From Brevibacillus massiliensis (GTDB taxonomy: Bacteria; Bacillota; Bacilli; Brevibacillales; Brevibacillaceae): a DNA stretch of 64,000 nucleotides. The stretch spans positions 304,579 through 368,578 of the forward strand of contig NZ_HE978535.1 in assembly GCF_000311785.1 (NCBI RefSeq), written 5' to 3'. The notes beneath the pieces are model-generated. The model saw only the letters and a program-made list of their open reading frames with translations, had not been told where the DNA came from and made no database searches. A program made the translations under genes and the position numbers. This document shows, piece by piece, positions 37,171-47,034 of this stretch (its first letter is position 1; every line of letters begins with the position of its first letter).

Positions 37171-38307
37171 ATGGAAGAAGACCGTATATGCAGCAGGTGG
37201 CTGGCAATCGGTCCGCTCCCACCGCCGATTGGAGGAGATACCGTTTCTTTTTCCAGGTTAGTGGAAAGCAAAGTACTACAGGAAGCCCACCTGCATGTGG
37301 AGATCCTGGATACATCAAGAAAAGAACAAGAGAGCAAAGTGGGACGGAAGCTGGACTTGTCGGATTTGAAAAACGGAGTCCGCTTTTTCCTCCAGGCGTT
37401 TCGCTATCGAAAGCAAGTAGACGGGGTGTTGGTTTGGGCCAACTCCCGTTTTTCTTATACCCTTGGCCTTCTGATCGTTTTGTTGTTTAAAGCATATGGG
37501 AAACAGGTCATCATGAAACAGTTTGGCACATGCTTTATCGAAGAGTATCGCTTATTGCCTGCCTGGTACCAGCTCCTGATCAAAAAAATCTTCTCGCGAG
37601 CCGATTATTTCCTCCTGCAGACAAGGGCCTTCTGCCGCTTTTTTATCGATGTCCTGGGACTTCCGGAAAGCAGCGTCGTTCACTTTCCCAACTTCCTCCC
37701 GTTTCATCCCGTCACCCGCGAACGAAGGGGATTAGCCGGTCGGGTCAATTGTGTTTTTGTTGGCCAGATCCGAAAAGAAAAAGGGGTTTTTGATATCCTC
37801 GAAGCGCTGAGAAAAGAGCCGAAGACGGCTTGTTTTTTTTATGGCCCGCTCCACGCGGCGGATAAGGAGGAGTTTTTACGGCAGGTAGAGGCGGTGCCAA
37901 ATGCCGTTTATTGCGGGGTTCTGGATCAACATCAAGTCATTGAGACGATCAGCCGATATGACGTTTTGTTACTTCCCTCCTATCATATCGGAGAAGGGTA
38001 TCCCGGGGTGATCCTGGAAGCGTTTTTCTCCTGCATACCGGTCATCGCGACAAATTGGCGGATGCTGCCGGAAATTGTTCTTGACGGTCACAACGGCTAC
38101 CTGGTATCGGTCCGCTCGCCTGAAGAGATCGTCCAAAAGCTTCGACTCATGGCGGAGAATGAGCAGAAATATATCCAGATGTGTCTGGCAGCAAACGAAA
38201 CTGCGCATCACTTTACGGAAGAAAAAGTAGTGGGAGAGATCTTACTGCCTCTGCTTGGAACATCCTCGGCAAGAGTAGAGCAAAGAATGAGTTTGGAGGG
38301 AGGGTGA
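37171..38307 (+). CDS. Glycosyltransferase family 4
   Basis: The 378-residue GT-B protein has IGPLPPPIGGDTVSFSRLV at the start and the donor-site segment GEGYPGVILEAFFSCIPVIA at about 270-290. It is a second retaining transferase for the repeat unit. The N-terminal domain is more divergent than that of its neighbour, so the acceptor differs. The start is three bases after the previous stop, with GGGGG upstream. Confidence 0.85.
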   Translation: MEEDRICSRWLAIGPLPPPIGGDTVSFSRLVESKVLQEAHLHVEILDTSRKEQESKVGRKLDLSDLKNGVRFFLQAFRYRKQVDGVLVWANSRFSYTLGLLIVLLFKAYGKQVIMKQFGTCFIEEYRLLPAWYQLLIKKIFSRADYFLLQTRAFCRFFIDVLGLPESSVVHFPNFLPFHPVTRERRGLAGRVNCVFVGQIRKEKGVFDILEALRKEPKTACFFYGPLHAADKEEFLRQVEAVPNAVYCGVLDQHQVIETISRYDVLLLPSYHIGEGYPGVILEAFFSCIPVIATNWRMLPEIVLDGHNGYLVSVRSPEEIVQKLRLMAENEQKYIQMCLAANETAHHFTEEKVVGEILLPLLGTSSARVEQRMSLEGG

Positions 38308-38314
38308 GCGCTGC

Positions 38315-40197
38315 GTGTCTGGAGTTACCGGAATCGTCTCTTTGCATGAGCCTCCATTGACAGAGAGGTTGCTTCGGGCTCAGGAGGTTCAAAAGCACCG
38401 TGGACCAGATGCACAAGGAATAGCGGAATACAGCATAGGGCATTGGAGAATTGGTTTGGGCCATCAGCGGCTGTCCATCCTGGATGCCGGTGCATCGGGA
38501 AATCAGCCCATGAGTTATCAGGATGAGAAAGGCGTGATTATCCATAATGGCATGGTGTACAACTTTCATGAAATTCGTTCCGAGTTGGAACTTCTTGGCT
38601 ATTCTTTTCAGAGCCGTACGGACACGGAGGTTGTTTTGGCAGCCCTGCATCATTCGGGTGCAGCCTTGTCCCGGTTTAACGGGGTGTGGGCCTTTGCCTG
38701 GCTGGAGAAAACGAAAAAAAGGCTGATTTTGTGCCGGGATCGCGTGGGTGTCAAGCCGTTGTATTACTACGTAAACGATGGGGAACTCTACTTTGCTTCC
38801 GAAATCAAAACGATTCTGGAAATGGCTGGTCAATCCTTTGCTTTAAACCATCAAATTGTCGGCGAATACATCCTCCAGTCTTTGTCATCGACCTCGCAGG
38901 ATACCTTTTTTCACGGTATCAAACAGGTGCCGCCCCATCATTTTGTGACAGTAGACCTGAGCTCAGCTGAAGTCAAATTGCAGTTCGAACGGTACTGGGC
39001 GATACAGCTCTACTCCGAAAACGATGTCGAGGAATCAGTCCTTGCCCAACAGATTCGCGAATTGTTTTTGGATTCGGTCAGGCTGCAATTGTGCAGCGAT
39101 GTTCCGACAGGCTACTGCTCTCGGGAGGGGTCGATTCCTCGGCCATTGCGGCCGCAATGGATTTTCTCCTTGGAAAAGAGCAAAACATGCAAGTACTGGC
39201 GATTGTCAGCAATGATTCGCGCTTTGACGAGAGTCCGTTCATCAACCTCATGGGCCGCTATCTCCAACGGGACATCCACAAGATCGTCTTTGACATGAAT
39301 CCCATGCAAGCCTTTGATTTTCTGGAGACGGTCACCTGATATCACGATGAACCGATTGGCAGTTTTTCTACGATTGCCCATTATCTTCTCATGGAACACG
39401 CTCATCAATTAGGCATTCAAGTGGTGTTGAGCGGGCAGGGGGGAGATGAACTGCTTTGCGGTTACAGGAAATATCTGGGGTTCTATATCCAACATCTCCT
39501 AAGACGCGGCAGATACGGGAAAGCTGCACAGGCATTCATCGATTTTTGGCGACAGGGGACTGTTCTCGCCCAATTTTCCTTGTCTGAGGCAAAGCGCTAT
39601 TTTCCCGGTTCTTTCAGGCCGCCGGAAATCGACGTTTCAGGTGAGGCATTGCAAGACTTCAAACCCTTGCAGGTAGGGCTGCCGTCCGGCGTCACCGTAC
39701 AAGACAGGCAGATGTTTGACCTCGAGAGATTCTCATTGCCGGTCGTTGCCCAGTATGAAGATCGGATGTCGATGGCCTGGTCTCGGGAGGTTCGCCATCC
39801 GTTCCTTGATCATCGCTTGATTGAGACGTTCATTCCTTTGCCGATGGAGCACAAATTAAACCATGGCTGGACAAAGTATATCTTTCGCAAAGCATTGGAA
39901 GTCTATCTGCCCAAAGAAATCGTGTGGAGAAAAGACAAGCAAGGCTTTATCAACCCGCAAAGCGAATGGTTAAAGCGCGAATTACGCGAGAGGACGCTTT
40001 CCTACTTTGGCGAAGACAGCCTGATTTTTACCTACGGGATTATTGATCGAAACCGCCTGTTAAAAAAATACGACTATTTTTGCCGGCAGGCTCCAGGGAA
40101 AGGTTCGATCTGGTACAAGGATATCTTCAATCCGCTCGCCTTGGAAATATGGTTGAGGCGGTTTGCGAAGTACATCTCCAAACAGGGAAAGGGGTGA
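38315..40197 (+). pseudogene. asnB: Asparagine synthase-like amidotransferase with three lesions
   Basis: Across two frames the locus encodes a glutamine-hydrolysing asparagine synthase-type protein of about 627 residues. The glutaminase domain (HRGPDAQG, GHQRLSILD, YNFHEIR) lies in the first frame. The synthase domain with LSGGVDSSAIAA and SGQGGDELLCGYR lies in the second. Lesions are: residue 2 is Ser where the nucleophile Cys is expected (MSGVTGIV against MCGITGIV), a one-base loss near 39111-39121 before the PP-loop, and TGA at 39337-39339 where Trp is expected before YHDEPIG. In O-antigen loci such proteins amidate uronic acids. Confidence 0.85.
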
Positions 40198-40207
40198 TTG
40201 GCATTCC

Positions 40208-41299
40208 GTGGAAATGAGAAAACCAGCGTTCATCATCACGATCGATACGGAAGGGGATAACTTGTGGGCCAGACGTGACACGATCACAACCGAAAATGCA
40301 AAATTTCTCTTCAGATTTCAGGCACTGAGCGAAAAATACGGCTTGAAACCGACGTATTTAACCAATTGGGAGATGGCGAATAGCGACGTGTTCCAAGAAT
40401 TGGCCAGAGATGCTATCCGCCGGGGGGCAGGCGAAGTGGGGATGCATCTGCACGCCTGGAACTCGCCGCCGCTGGTTCCTTTGACAGAGAACGACAACCG
40501 GCATCATCCCTATTTGATCGAATATCCTGAGCAGCAGATCCGGGAGAAAGTGAAATGTTTGACCCGTACCCTCGAAGATATTTTCCAGGTAAAAATGCGG
40601 AGTCATCGCGCAGGAAGATGGGCCTTTAATGAGACGTACGCCCAGATATTGGGGGAAAATGGCTACCATGTCGATTGTTCTGTGACACCAGGGGTTTCTT
40701 GGCGATCCCATCCGGGCGCTCCAGGGGGAAACGGAGGCACTGACTATACGCATTATCCGTCGACCGCTTATTATATGGACTTGCATCAGATACGACAATC
40801 CGGTCGATCCGCCTTGCTCCAGGTACCGGTTACCATCATTCCGGCAAGGCGTTTCCGCTATCTGAAAAAATACGATCGGCTGATCGAAAAAGTGGCGGGA
40901 GAACGTGTTAAAAATAGACTGTTGCGCAATATGTGGCTGCGTCCGGACGGCAAAAACGGGAACGATATGCTCAGGATCCTGTCCATAGCTTTGGCGGAGA
41001 AGCGCGACTATGTCGAATTTATGCTTCACTCCTCCGAACTGATGCCGGGCGGCAGTCCTACTTTTCCGTCAGATAAAAGTATTGAAGGACTGTACCGCGA
41101 TTTGGAAATTCTGTTCCAGCTTGCTTCCCGCTATTTCAAAGGGGCAACATTGAGCGAATATTACGACCAATTTTCTTCCGACACATTATGTGATGGAGAT
41201 GGTGATGATGACGATTTTGCTGACAGGGGCCGCCGGTTTTATTGGGTTTCACCTGACAAAGAGGTTGTTGGAAGATCGTTTTTTCGTGGTTGGCATTGA
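40208..41299 (+). CDS. Polysaccharide deacetylase-like protein
   Basis: The roughly 363-residue protein starts with a NodB-like strand motif FIITIDTEGDN, then GMHLHAWNSPP (metal His pair), SHRAGRWAFNE and LQVPVTIIP, as in CE4-type deacetylases of polysaccharide clusters. The active acids and His are present. It may remove N-acetyl groups from the polymer or its precursor. The GTG start at 40208 follows AAAGGGGTGAT. The last 30 or so residues (DGDGDDDDFADRGRRF onward) lie in the out-of-frame start of the epimerase gene, so the natural stop may have been lost by an indel near 41190. Confidence 0.78.
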   Translation: MEMRKPAFIITIDTEGDNLWARRDTITTENAKFLFRFQALSEKYGLKPTYLTNWEMANSDVFQELARDAIRRGAGEVGMHLHAWNSPPLVPLTENDNRHHPYLIEYPEQQIREKVKCLTRTLEDIFQVKMRSHRAGRWAFNETYAQILGENGYHVDCSVTPGVSWRSHPGAPGGNGGTDYTHYPSTAYYMDLHQIRQSGRSALLQVPVTIIPARRFRYLKKYDRLIEKVAGERVKNRLLRNMWLRPDGKNGNDMLRILSIALAEKRDYVEFMLHSSELMPGGSPTFPSDKSIEGLYRDLEILFQLASRYFKGATLSEYYDQFSSDTLCDGDGDDDDFADRGRRFYWVSPDKEVVGRSFFRGWH

Positions 41300-42224
41300 C
41301 AATCTGAACGATTACTACGACACCTCCCTCAAACAAGAGAGGTTAAACATGCTGCAAAGCTACCCCTCCTTTGCATTTAGAAGGGCGAATGTGGAGGATC
41401 AAGACACCATTTCTCAGATCTTTCAGTCGTATATGCCCTCTGTGGTGATTCATTTGGCGGCACAGGCTGGCGTGCGGTACAGTTTGAAAAATCCGCATGC
41501 CTATATCCAGTCAAATATCGTCGGGTTTCTCAACATCATGGAAGGCTGCAGACAAGTCCAATGTGAGCACCTCATCTACGCTTCCTCGAGTTCAGTCTAC
41601 GGTGCGAATACGGCGATGCCCTTTTCCGTTCGCGACAATGTGGATCACCCCGTCAGCCTGTACGCCGCGACGAAAAAATCAAATGAGCTCATGGCGCATA
41701 CCTACAGCCATCTGTACGGCCTGCCGACGACGGGCCTGCGTTTTTTTACGGTGTACGGACCTTGGGGCAGGCCGGATATGGCGCTGTTAACCTTTACGAA
41801 AGCCATCGTAGAGGGGAGGCCGATCCAGGTTTACAATGAGGGCAAGATGAAGCGCGATTTTACTTATATCGATGACATCGTGGAAGCGGTGGTTCGGTTG
41901 CTTCCTCTAAAGCCTGCAGCAAATCCGGCGTGGCGCAAAGACCGGCCTGACCCTGGATCAAGCTACGCTCCCTATCGAGTCTGCAACATCGGCAACAATC
42001 AACCGGTCGATCTTTTATCATTTATTTCGATCTTGGAGGAAAAATTAAATCGCCGGGCAGTAAAAGAATTTTTGCCCCTGCAGGCGGGGGACGTTCCCGA
42101 GACGTATGCCGCGGTGGACGAACTGACAGAACTGATCCACTTTTCGCCGGCCACCCCCATCGAGGTGGGGATTTCCAGGTTTGTCGATTGGTATACAGAA
42201 TATTATGGAGTTCAGTATGTATAG
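41208..42224 (+). CDS. UDP-glucuronate 4-epimerase-like protein
   Basis: The 338-residue short-chain dehydrogenase has GAAGFIG at 7-13 (NAD loop), NLNDYYD at 32-38, the catalytic Tyr152-Lys156 in LYAATKKSNE and RFFTVYGPWGRPDMA, typical of UDP-glucuronate/galacturonate epimerases. It would convert UDP-GlcA, made by the Ugd encoded downstream, to UDP-GalA. ATG at 41208 is nine bases after GGAG; a GTG at 41190 in frame is less likely. It overlaps the deacetylase frame by 92 bases. Confidence 0.88.
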   Translation: MTILLTGAAGFIGFHLTKRLLEDRFFVVGIDNLNDYYDTSLKQERLNMLQSYPSFAFRRANVEDQDTISQIFQSYMPSVVIHLAAQAGVRYSLKNPHAYIQSNIVGFLNIMEGCRQVQCEHLIYASSSSVYGANTAMPFSVRDNVDHPVSLYAATKKSNELMAHTYSHLYGLPTTGLRFFTVYGPWGRPDMALLTFTKAIVEGRPIQVYNEGKMKRDFTYIDDIVEAVVRLLPLKPAANPAWRKDRPDPGSSYAPYRVCNIGNNQPVDLLSFISILEEKLNRRAVKEFLPLQAGDVPETYAAVDELTELIHFSPATPIEVGISRFVDWYTEYYGVQYV

Positions 42225-43497
42225 ACGAATCGGCGTGGTTGGACTGGGATATGTCGGATTGCCGGTCGCTGCGGCATTTGGCGAGATACAGCCAGTCATT
42301 GGCTTTGATGTTAATCCAAAGCGAATCGCTGCCTTGACGCAAGGAATCGATATCTACGGCGAGCTAACGGCCGAAGAGCTAAAAAGGGCGAACATCACCT
42401 ACACGGTGTCACCGGACTCGTTGCGGGATTGTGACTTTGTGATTGTGTCCGTACCTACCCCGATCGATCAAGCGAAACAGCCGGACCTGTCGGCGCTGAT
42501 ACAGGCATCCAAGACCGTGGGAGAGAATCTGACGCCGGGTGCGATCGTTGTATATGAATCTACGGTGTATCCGGGGGCGACGGAAGAAGTATGCCTACCG
42601 CTTCTGGAGCGGCATTCTGGCTTGCGTGCAGGAAAGGATTTCTTCGTCGGTTATTCGCCCGAAAGAATCAACCCGGGAGACAAGCGACACAGATTTTCCA
42701 ACATCGTCAAAGTGATCTCCGGGCAAGACCAAGCGACCTGCGACATGATTGCCGATGTCTATGGAATGGTTGTGGAAGCGGGTGTGTATCGGGCACCTTC
42801 GATCAAAGTGGCAGAAGCTGCCAAAGTAATCGAAAATACACAGCGGGATATCAATATTGCCCTGATAAATGAGTTGGCGATCCTTTTTGATCGGATGGGC
42901 ATCGACACCGGCGAAGTCCTGGCAGCGGCGGGCAGCAAGTGGAACTTCCTCCCGTTCAAACCGGGCCTAGTCGGCGGGCATTGCATCGGCGTCGACCCCT
43001 ATTACCTGACGTACAAGGCCGAAAGCATTGGCTATCATCCGGAAGTGATCCTCGCCGGCAGGAGAATCAACGATGGCATGCCTGTGTTTATCGTTCAGGC
43101 TGTAGTAAGGCAGTTGATCCATCAGAATTATAGGATAAAGGGCGCGGTTGTAACGATTTTGGGTCTGACGTACAAAGAGAATGTAGCTGATCTGCGCAAT
43201 TCGAAGGTGTTGGATATCGTATACGGACTGAGGGAATTCGGGATACATGTACAGGTTACCGATCCCCTGGCCGATCCCATCCAGGCAGAACAAGAGTACG
43301 GGGTGAGACTGAGCAAGCCGGAGGAATTGCGGCAGGCTCACGCTGTCATACTGGCAGTCCCGCATGATGAATACGCCAGTCTGGGGTGGGAAGGGGTTCT
43401 GCCTTGCTTGCAAGAGAAGCAAGGAATTGTCGCAGATCTCAAAGGGTTGCTTGATCCAGCAAGCTGTCCTGCATCCATTTCGCTTTGGAGACTGTAG
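42217..43497 (+). CDS. UDP-N-acetyl-hexosamine 6-dehydrogenase (TviB/WbpA type)
   Basis: The 426-residue nucleotide-sugar dehydrogenase has GLGYVGLP at 9-16, the catalytic Cys256 in GGHCIGVDPYYL, SPERINPGD at 147-155 and the third-domain GLTYKENVADLRNSK. The GHCIGVDPYYL motif distinguishes the WbpA/TviB/WecC group from UDP-glucose dehydrogenases, so the product is an N-acetylamino-uronic acid; the exact isomer is not readable. ATG at 42217 follows GGAG by six bases and overlaps the epimerase stop. The Asn-synthase-like gene in the same operon would be a natural partner for amidation. Confidence 0.87.
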   Translation: MYRRIGVVGLGYVGLPVAAAFGEIQPVIGFDVNPKRIAALTQGIDIYGELTAEELKRANITYTVSPDSLRDCDFVIVSVPTPIDQAKQPDLSALIQASKTVGENLTPGAIVVYESTVYPGATEEVCLPLLERHSGLRAGKDFFVGYSPERINPGDKRHRFSNIVKVISGQDQATCDMIADVYGMVVEAGVYRAPSIKVAEAAKVIENTQRDINIALINELAILFDRMGIDTGEVLAAAGSKWNFLPFKPGLVGGHCIGVDPYYLTYKAESIGYHPEVILAGRRINDGMPVFIVQAVVRQLIHQNYRIKGAVVTILGLTYKENVADLRNSKVLDIVYGLREFGIHVQVTDPLADPIQAEQEYGVRLSKPEELRQAHAVILAVPHDEYASLGWEGVLPCLQEKQGIVADLKGLLDPASCPASISLWRL

Positions 43498-43666
43498 GGT
43501 GGGATCTCTGACTGGCCGTCACGCCGGCAAGAAGGACACATCAGGGTTTGGCTTGCGGGACTAGGTCTAAAGTAGGGTGTGCCGGAAAATGTACCAGGAA
43601 AACAGGGGAGAAATCAGACAGGCCGGAGTGGAAAAGGGCAGCTGACAATCTCAGGGAGGAAGGCAT

Positions 43667-44275
43667 GTGAAGAGATGGTTTGATATTGCTGTCGCGGCCA
43701 TTCTATTGCTGGCAGCTCTGCCCGTACTCATACTTGCGGCCCTCATGATCCGCTGGAAACTGGGATCGCCGGTGCTGTTCAAGCAGCAGCGCCCGGGATT
43801 GCACGGCAAGCCTTTTACGATCTACAAATTCCGGACGATGACAAGTGAGACGGACGCCGATGGCAGGCTGCTGCCCGACGAACAGCGTCTCACCCCGTTT
43901 GGCCGGTGGTTAAGGCGGTTCAGCATCGATGAGCTTCCCCAGTTGGTTAATGTGCTGAACGGGGAGTTGAGCATCGTCGGACCTCGTCCGCTGCTGATGG
44001 AGTACATGCCGCTCTACACTCCCCGCCAGGCCCGCAGACATGAGGTGAAGCCGGGGATCACCGGTTGGGCGCAGATCAACGGCAGAAATGCGATTACCTG
44101 GGAAGAGAAATTTGAGTTGGATGTTTGGTACGTCGAAAATCAGTCCTTTTGCCTCGATCTGAAAATCCTCTGTCTTACGCTCGTAAAAGTGCTTGATCCG
44201 CGCGGGATCAGCGAAGACGGATGCGCTACGGTTCAGGATTTTACCGGTTCACGGAATCATCAGGAAATGATGTAA
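43667..44275 (+). CDS. Initiating sugar transferase (PglC-like polyprenyl-phosphate phosphosugar transferase)
   Basis: The 202-residue monotopic transferase has one N-terminal hydrophobic re-entrant helix (about 6-30), the KQQRPGLHGKPFTIYKFRTM block and the catalytic Asp-Glu dyad in SIDELPQLVNVLNGE followed by SIVGPRPLL. Small PglC-type enzymes load a phospho-sugar, often a diNAc-bacillosamine-type sugar, on undecaprenyl phosphate. That fits the dehydratase and aminotransferase genes downstream. GTG at 43667 follows AGGGAGGAAGGC. The 169-bp gap before it holds no visible signal. Confidence 0.9.
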   Translation: MKRWFDIAVAAILLLAALPVLILAALMIRWKLGSPVLFKQQRPGLHGKPFTIYKFRTMTSETDADGRLLPDEQRLTPFGRWLRRFSIDELPQLVNVLNGELSIVGPRPLLMEYMPLYTPRQARRHEVKPGITGWAQINGRNAITWEEKFELDVWYVENQSFCLDLKILCLTLVKVLDPRGISEDGCATVQDFTGSRNHQEMM

Positions 44276-44288
44276 GCGGGGTGGCAGC

Positions 44289-45686
44289 TTGAAGGTCATC
44301 ATGATTGGCTGCGGATACGTCGGCTTGTCTACTGGCAGTGTTCTGGCCTATATCGGCCACGAAGTCACCTTGATCGACAGCGATGCGGAAAAAATAGCAA
44401 AACTGCGGGCGGGAGAACTGCCGATTTACGAACGAGGATTGCAGGAGGTACTGCGGGCGTCGGCAGGAAGAATCAGCTTTACCGATGATTGGGACAGCTT
44501 TGATTCAGGCGCTGACGCTGTCATCATCGCTGTAGGCACTCCCATAGGAGAGGGCGGAGGGGTGGATCTCACCTGTGTCGAGGCGGCAGTCCAAGAGATT
44601 GGGGCCCGGGTGGGCGGCGGCAGCATGCCGGTTATCCTCCTAAAATCGACCGTCCCCCCCGGCACCGGCAGCGAGATGAAAGCTCTGCTGCAGCAGAAGT
44701 TGGCCATGCGGGGGATGAAGAGCAGGATATCTGTCGTCTCCAATCCGGAATTTTTGCGGGAAGGCCAAACCATGTTTGACTCGTTTTACCCGGATCGGAT
44801 TGTCGTCGGGATTGAATCGGATGAGGAAGAGACCTTTCTGGCCACGCTCTATCGGCCTGTCTTGCTGCAGGATTTCACACCGCCGCTTGCGATCCCGCGT
44901 CCGGGGCATACTCGCCTGCCGCCTTTGGTCGCCACCGACCTGACCAGCGCCGAGCTGATCAAATATGCGGCCAATGCCTTTTTGGCGGTGAAAGTATCGT
45001 TCATCAACGAGTTTGCCAACCTGGCGGAAAGCGTTGGGGCTGACATCACCGCCGTGGCACGGGGGATCGGCCTGGACCAAAGGATCGGCCCCCAATTTTT
45101 GCAGGCTGGAATCGGCTGGGGGGGAAGCTGCTTCGGGAAGGATGCGCGGGCGATCCTTCACGCCGGAAAACGGCATCAGGCGGAATTGTCAATCGTTCGG
45201 GCCGCCCTTGATGCAAATCAAACACAGCGGGGGCAGGTGGCGAAAAAATTGGGAGCCCGGCTTGACACGCTTGCCGGCAGGACGATCGGGCTTTTGGGCC
45301 TGGCCTTCAAACCTGGCACCGATGATCTGCGGGACGCCCCTTCGCTCGACATCATCCGCCAGCTTGTCGGCGGCGGCGCCCGTGTCAAGGTGTACGATCC
45401 GGCAGCGATGGAAAAATTGGCCTGCGAGCATCCGATGCTTTCCGTGGAGTACTGCCCGACGGCCGAAAGTCTGTTTGAGGGATGTGATGCGGTCGTGCTC
45501 GTCACCGAGTGGGAAGAGTTTCTCCATCTGCCATACGCCGAGCTGGGAGAGCGGATGCGGGCAAAGCTGCTGTTCGACGGACGGAACGTATTGGATCAAA
45601 AGATGCTGACAGATGCCGGCTTTACCGTTTGCGGCGTCGGCAGGAGCGATGCGGACGGGGGAAGGGAATGGTTAGGGGCTGTGTGA
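44289..45686 (+). CDS. ugd: UDP-glucose 6-dehydrogenase
   Basis: The 465-residue enzyme has GCGYVGLSTG at 7-16, STVPPGTG, SNPEFLREG, and the catalytic Cys281 in GWGGSCFGKD, which marks a UDP-glucose dehydrogenase. It oxidises UDP-Glc to UDP-GlcA with two NAD. The C-terminal GLAFKPGTDDLRDAPS is present. The start is TTG at 44289 after GGGGTGGC. GalU and the UDP-GlcA epimerase encoded nearby complete a route to UDP-GalA. Confidence 0.92.
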   Translation: MKVIMIGCGYVGLSTGSVLAYIGHEVTLIDSDAEKIAKLRAGELPIYERGLQEVLRASAGRISFTDDWDSFDSGADAVIIAVGTPIGEGGGVDLTCVEAAVQEIGARVGGGSMPVILLKSTVPPGTGSEMKALLQQKLAMRGMKSRISVVSNPEFLREGQTMFDSFYPDRIVVGIESDEEETFLATLYRPVLLQDFTPPLAIPRPGHTRLPPLVATDLTSAELIKYAANAFLAVKVSFINEFANLAESVGADITAVARGIGLDQRIGPQFLQAGIGWGGSCFGKDARAILHAGKRHQAELSIVRAALDANQTQRGQVAKKLGARLDTLAGRTIGLLGLAFKPGTDDLRDAPSLDIIRQLVGGGARVKVYDPAAMEKLACEHPMLSVEYCPTAESLFEGCDAVVLVTEWEEFLHLPYAELGERMRAKLLFDGRNVLDQKMLTDAGFTVCGVGRSDADGGREWLGAV

Positions 45687-45687
45687 G

Positions 45688-47034
45688 ATGAAGCTATTGT
45701 ATATCCATCAGTACTTTAGCACGAGGGAGGGTTCCCTGGGGACAAGGTCGTACGAGTTCGCCAAATACCTGGTCGGGCAGGGCCATCAGGTGACGATGAT
45801 CACAGGAGATTCTTCGCTCGCGTCGAACTCTCCGGAGCGGCAAAGCCGGTTCTACAGCTTCTACTCCATCGACGGAATCGACATCATCGCCGTGAAAAAT
45901 CACTATTCCAATTACATGGGGTATTTCCGCAGGGTCCTGTCGTTTTTGCAGTTCGTCTTCTTTTCCTGCCTCAAGGGCCTCGCCCTGAAGGAGTACGATG
46001 TCGTGCTGGCTACCTCCACACCGTTGACGGTAGCCATACCGGCACTGCTGATCAAGGTTTGGAATAAAATACCATTCACTTTTGAGGTCAGGGATTTATG
46101 GCCGGAGGCTCCCAGGCAGATCGGGGCCATCCGCTCCCGTTTGCTGATCGGTCTGTTAAAAGGGTTGGAACGGAAGACGTACCAACAAGCGGAGCACATT
46201 ATCGCCTTGTCCCCCGGGATGCTGCAAGGCGTAATCGATGAGGGGATTTCTCCCCGCAAGGTGACGATGATTCCCAACTGCTGCGATCTGGATCTGTTTG
46301 GGCCGGAAATCGCCGGCCGAGCGGAGTTGCGGGAGCAATACCAGCTGCAGGGCAAACTGGTCGTCCTGCACGGCGGTTCCATGGGGATCGCCAACGGGCT
46401 GGATTACCTCATCCACGCAGCGATCAAGCTGCAGGAGCAAAGCAGGGACGACATCGTGTTCGTGCTGGCAGGCGACGGAAAGACAAGGCCGCTGTTGGAA
46501 GCGATGTGCGCACAGCACGGGTTGGGCAATGTCATCTTTACCGGGCCGCTTCCGCGAAAGAAAATGCCTGCGCTGTTCGCTGCTGCAGACGTCACCATTA
46601 CCTCTTTTCAAAATCTCCCCATCCTTGCTACGAACTCGCCTAATAAATTTTTTGATTCGCTCGCGGCCGGCAAACCCGTGATCGTAAATTCAGCCGGCTG
46701 GACGAAACAGCTTGTCGAGGAGTACCAGGTTGGTTTTTACGTCGATCCGGCTGATCCCGGCCAATTGGCTGACCTGTTACTCCGTTTGCAAAGCGGTATC
46801 TGGGATCTGGCGGAGATGGGCAGACGTGCCCGCCGGCTTGCCGAAGAAAAGTACGAACGAATCCAGCTGGCCAGGCAAGTGGAAGCGGTACTGCTCGCGG
46901 CATGCGAACAAGGCAAAGGAGGGTGGCAACCGGATGAAGGTGCGAAAGGCGATTATTCCGGCGGCGGGGCTGGGAACGCGGTTTCTTCCGGCCACGAAGG
47001 CGCAGCCCAAGGAAATGCTGCCCATAGTCGATAA
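45688..47034 (+). CDS. Glycosyltransferase family 4 (WbuB-like)
   Basis: The 448-residue GT-B enzyme matches WbuB-type transferases: LYIHQYFSTREGSLGTRSYE at the start, FEVRDLWPEAPRQIG, LHGGSMGIANGLDYL and the donor motif SPNKFFDSLAAGKPVI. It would add an N-acetylated amino sugar to the lipid-linked chain. The last 33 or so residues lie out of frame over galU and look like readthrough (GGWQPDEGAKGDYSGGG), so the original stop near 46930 may have been lost. Confidence 0.87.
   Translation: MKLLYIHQYFSTREGSLGTRSYEFAKYLVGQGHQVTMITGDSSLASNSPERQSRFYSFYSIDGIDIIAVKNHYSNYMGYFRRVLSFLQFVFFSCLKGLALKEYDVVLATSTPLTVAIPALLIKVWNKIPFTFEVRDLWPEAPRQIGAIRSRLLIGLLKGLERKTYQQAEHIIALSPGMLQGVIDEGISPRKVTMIPNCCDLDLFGPEIAGRAELREQYQLQGKLVVLHGGSMGIANGLDYLIHAAIKLQEQSRDDIVFVLAGDGKTRPLLEAMCAQHGLGNVIFTGPLPRKKMPALFAAADVTITSFQNLPILATNSPNKFFDSLAAGKPVIVNSAGWTKQLVEEYQVGFYVDPADPGQLADLLLRLQSGIWDLAEMGRRARRLAEEKYERIQLARQVEAVLLAACEQGKGGWQPDEGAKGDYSGGGAGNAVSSGHEGAAQGNAAHSR

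Noticed and set aside
39340-40197. Separate complete gene for the C-terminal synthase part of the amidotransferase
   Set aside because: It has no convincing start or ribosome site and begins in mid-domain directly after a TGA that replaces a family residue.
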